From contig NC_083387.1 in assembly GCF_031755915.1 (NCBI RefSeq), forward strand, positions 10,313,001-10,377,000: DNA of 64,000 bases. Reading direction: 5' to 3'. This DNA is from Ziziphus jujuba (taxonomy: Eukaryota > Streptophyta > Magnoliopsida > Rosales > Rhamnaceae). The position numbers and the translations under genes were made by a program. Below are positions 62,122 to 64,000 of this stretch, one piece after another; the stretch's first letter is position 1; every line of letters starts with the position of its first letter. The notes beneath the pieces are model-generated. The model was not told the origin of the DNA. It worked only from the letters and a program-made list of their open reading frames with translations, and did no database searches.

Positions 62122-63307
62122 TTTAAAAAATGTGGTTTTTTCATTTATACAACACTACAATATGTTTACTATATTCAACATATGTCTTAAACTTTTATAA
62201 GATATTTAGGGAAAAAAAATTTACTTTTAAGAAAGTGCATTTTTGTTTTCTTTACAATTGAAACCAATATATGAAATGGAAAATGCGTATTAATCATATA
62301 TTATTCGTGAATTAATTATCTGGTATAAAGATCCTGACTATACATTACATTATAAATATAAAATTCAAAATTAGAATTACAATATGCTAAAATAAATAGG
62401 TTTTACCATTAAACTATCAAGTGAAAGATGATAATATAATAGAAATTTCTGTCTCCGTTTATATCTAATCTGCAATCATAGAATATTATTTCATTTTAAC
62501 AAGTAGTGTTATATATATATATATAATTTTTTTTTCTTATATTTTTTAAAAAATTTTTATATATATTTTTTAAATAATGTACCATCATATCATTGGTGAT
62601 GAATAAAAAATAAATAATAAAAAAGATCCGAAGTATTAAAACTGCTGAAAAAAGCGATGGTATGAAATAATATGATCATGAATACCAGCCTGGTTGGAAT
62701 ATGTTAGGCCAACAGCCAACAGGTCAGACTGAATGAGAAACATTAAAAATTTAATCCCATGTTACAGAAGGACCGCAATTTATTGTTTGTGGGATCGAGT
62801 TAGATATACATATTAGAGTTTAGTGGGCAAGTGGCTCTTTAATTAATTTTATGATAATTAATATGTACGATTAATGCGCTTGATCCTCAAAATATTTTAT
62901 TTTGTTTTACAAGTTTTGTAGCTTTAGTATGTATGCAAGTGCCAAGTAGTACGATGTATCTTTTATTAAAACTACTAAGAAATGACGCTTAATCATGTCA
63001 TTACTTTCAAAAAAAAAAAAAAAAAAACTCCCATCCCTTTCTAATTTTTATAGATTTCGTACTTTATTGCTTCCTTTAATTATACAAGCATACAAAACTT
63101 CAATTTTTGTATCAGCAATGCTACGAATATTAAAATGTTGTTAAATTTATTTATTAATTGTTAAATATTAAAATATTATTAATTGAAATATTTATATAAT
63201 CTAAAATCCAATTTAAGAGTATCAAAATTTAAAAGATAACTGATTGTTGTGATTTAATTTTTTGGTAATTAGTTCATGAAAATCAATTTTTCTATGTTTC
63301 TATTGTT

Positions 63308-63597
63308 ATGCATATACGTATATAGTGTCTCAGGTTCTCACTTACCGAGATATGCACATTTAGAAATTTGCATGTGCAAAAGCATGTAACGCGTGGGAGA
63401 TAGTATGCGAATAAAATTAAAGACCTTTTATATCAATTAGAAAATGTGTCATCAGAAATTTGCATGTGCAGGCATGTCCCTCCTGGGAGAGAGTATTCAA
63501 ATAAAATTAAAGACCTTTTTTATCATTAGAAAATGTCTCAGGTTGTCAGTTACTGAGATACGTACATAAAGAAATTTGCATGTGCAAGCATGTCCTT
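63308..63597 (+). repeat. second copy of the dispersed repeat seen in PI4KA1 intron 18
   Basis: It begins with the same tgcatatacgtatatagtg and TCTCAGGTTCTCAC as 40498 and contains units at about 63365, 63456 and 63570. The third unit breaks off after GCATGTCCTTTA, where a different repeat begins, so this copy appears cut by a later insertion. Confidence 0.7.
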
Positions 63598-64000
63598 TAG
63601 GTGGCGTTTGATATGGAGGATAGGTCCAGATTGGATAGGACAGATTTGGATTGGATGAGATCGGATATGATAGAATAATATAGTACTGTATTTGGCATAA
63701 TTTCAAACTGAATAATAGAATAATTATGTTTGATGCAGAATCAGACTAGATTGTACTATTTTATAATTTTAATTTTAAATTTTTTAAAAATAAAAATTTT
63801 AAAAATTATATTTATATTTTCATAAAAAAATATTATATTTAATTAAAATTGTAAATTTATATATTTATATTTACATATAAATTTTAATTTTTTTTAACAC
63901 CTACAAATTAAATTAATATATAATTTTAGAAATAAATTAATATATAATTTATAAATAAATTTTAATTTTAATCACCTTGATTTTTGCAGCAGTGTCAAAC
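63598..64000. mobile_element. start of a small transposon (MITE-like), cut by the window end
   Basis: It begins AGGTGGCGTTTGATATGG and continues with GGATAGG/GGATTGGAT-type repeats, then AT-rich filler. A GCGTTTGAT start followed by GGATTGGAT repeats is a common look of plant hAT-type MITEs. The right end and target duplication lie outside the window, so the class is tentative. Confidence 0.4.

Larger units (their letters stand above)
54478..63307. other. long AT-rich intergenic region
   Basis: I found no convincing gene or RNA. Short frames (for example 55428-55673 +) lack family resemblance and splice context. Microsatellites and runs include (TAA)n at 57319-57363, (CT)n followed by (TA)n at 57837-57880, an A run at about 58984-59012, (AT)n at about 62086-62117, and a T run followed by a G-rich stretch at 60925-61008. 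The first part holds the transporter promoter. Confidence 0.6.

Overview
This window is nuclear DNA from a flowering plant, almost certainly a eudicot. It is AT-rich, with spliced genes showing plant-type introns, plant-specific protein families, long AT, GA and AAT microsatellites, and CACTA, hAT, Harbinger-type and Ty3/gypsy chromovirus elements. Protein resemblance loosely suggests a rosid, but the sequence alone does not fix the species. I see no bacterial-style gene cluster, CRISPR array, rRNA or intact tRNA.

Layout. Bases 1-1250 hold two decayed coding-like stretches that I cannot name. A hAT-like element with near-perfect 8-bp flanking repeats lies at 2458-3339. An intronless gene for a proline-rich DUF7086 protein is at 5315-6289 (+). 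A 207-bp tandem duplication lies at 7741-8157.

Bases 8438-23871 form one structure: a decayed CACTA element (3-bp target duplication CTC) full of GCGACGCA/TGCGTCGC hairpin repeats, with only the C-terminal end of its transposase left. A 2.9-kb solo LTR (5-bp target duplication ACACA, 11490-19983) has inserted into it. A complete-looking 5.6-kb Ty3/gypsy chromovirus has inserted into the solo LTR (12277-17858, minus strand, LTRs without visible difference, one frameshift in pol). The CACTA element also carries two tandem arrays. One is built from units containing a tRNA/SINE-like promoter head. The other is built from ~160-bp units arranged in a higher-order pattern.

Bases 27292-45926 (+) carry a complete 26-exon gene for plant phosphatidylinositol 4-kinase alpha, reconstructed here as 2044 residues. 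Its introns hold several small transposons. It has a GC-AG intron directly after the predicted ATP-binding lysine, and a duplicated splice acceptor that would add 21 residues in frame.

Bases 46.9-54.5 kb hold a polyol transporter locus on the minus strand. It comprises an intact three-exon PLT5-type gene (52367-54277) with a TATA box and a GA-repeat leader, and a truncated paralogue (48600-48964) with a large in-frame internal deletion. The truncated copy lies against one arm of a ~1.7-kb inverted-repeat element. From 54.5 kb to the end I see no gene, only AT-rich DNA, microsatellites, a repeat shared with a kinase intron, and the start of a small transposon cut by the window end.

The host genes are unrelated housekeeping or transport functions and do not form a pathway. 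No clear new biological system is visible. The most unusual structure is the nested CACTA element with its tRNA-promoter-bearing tandem array.
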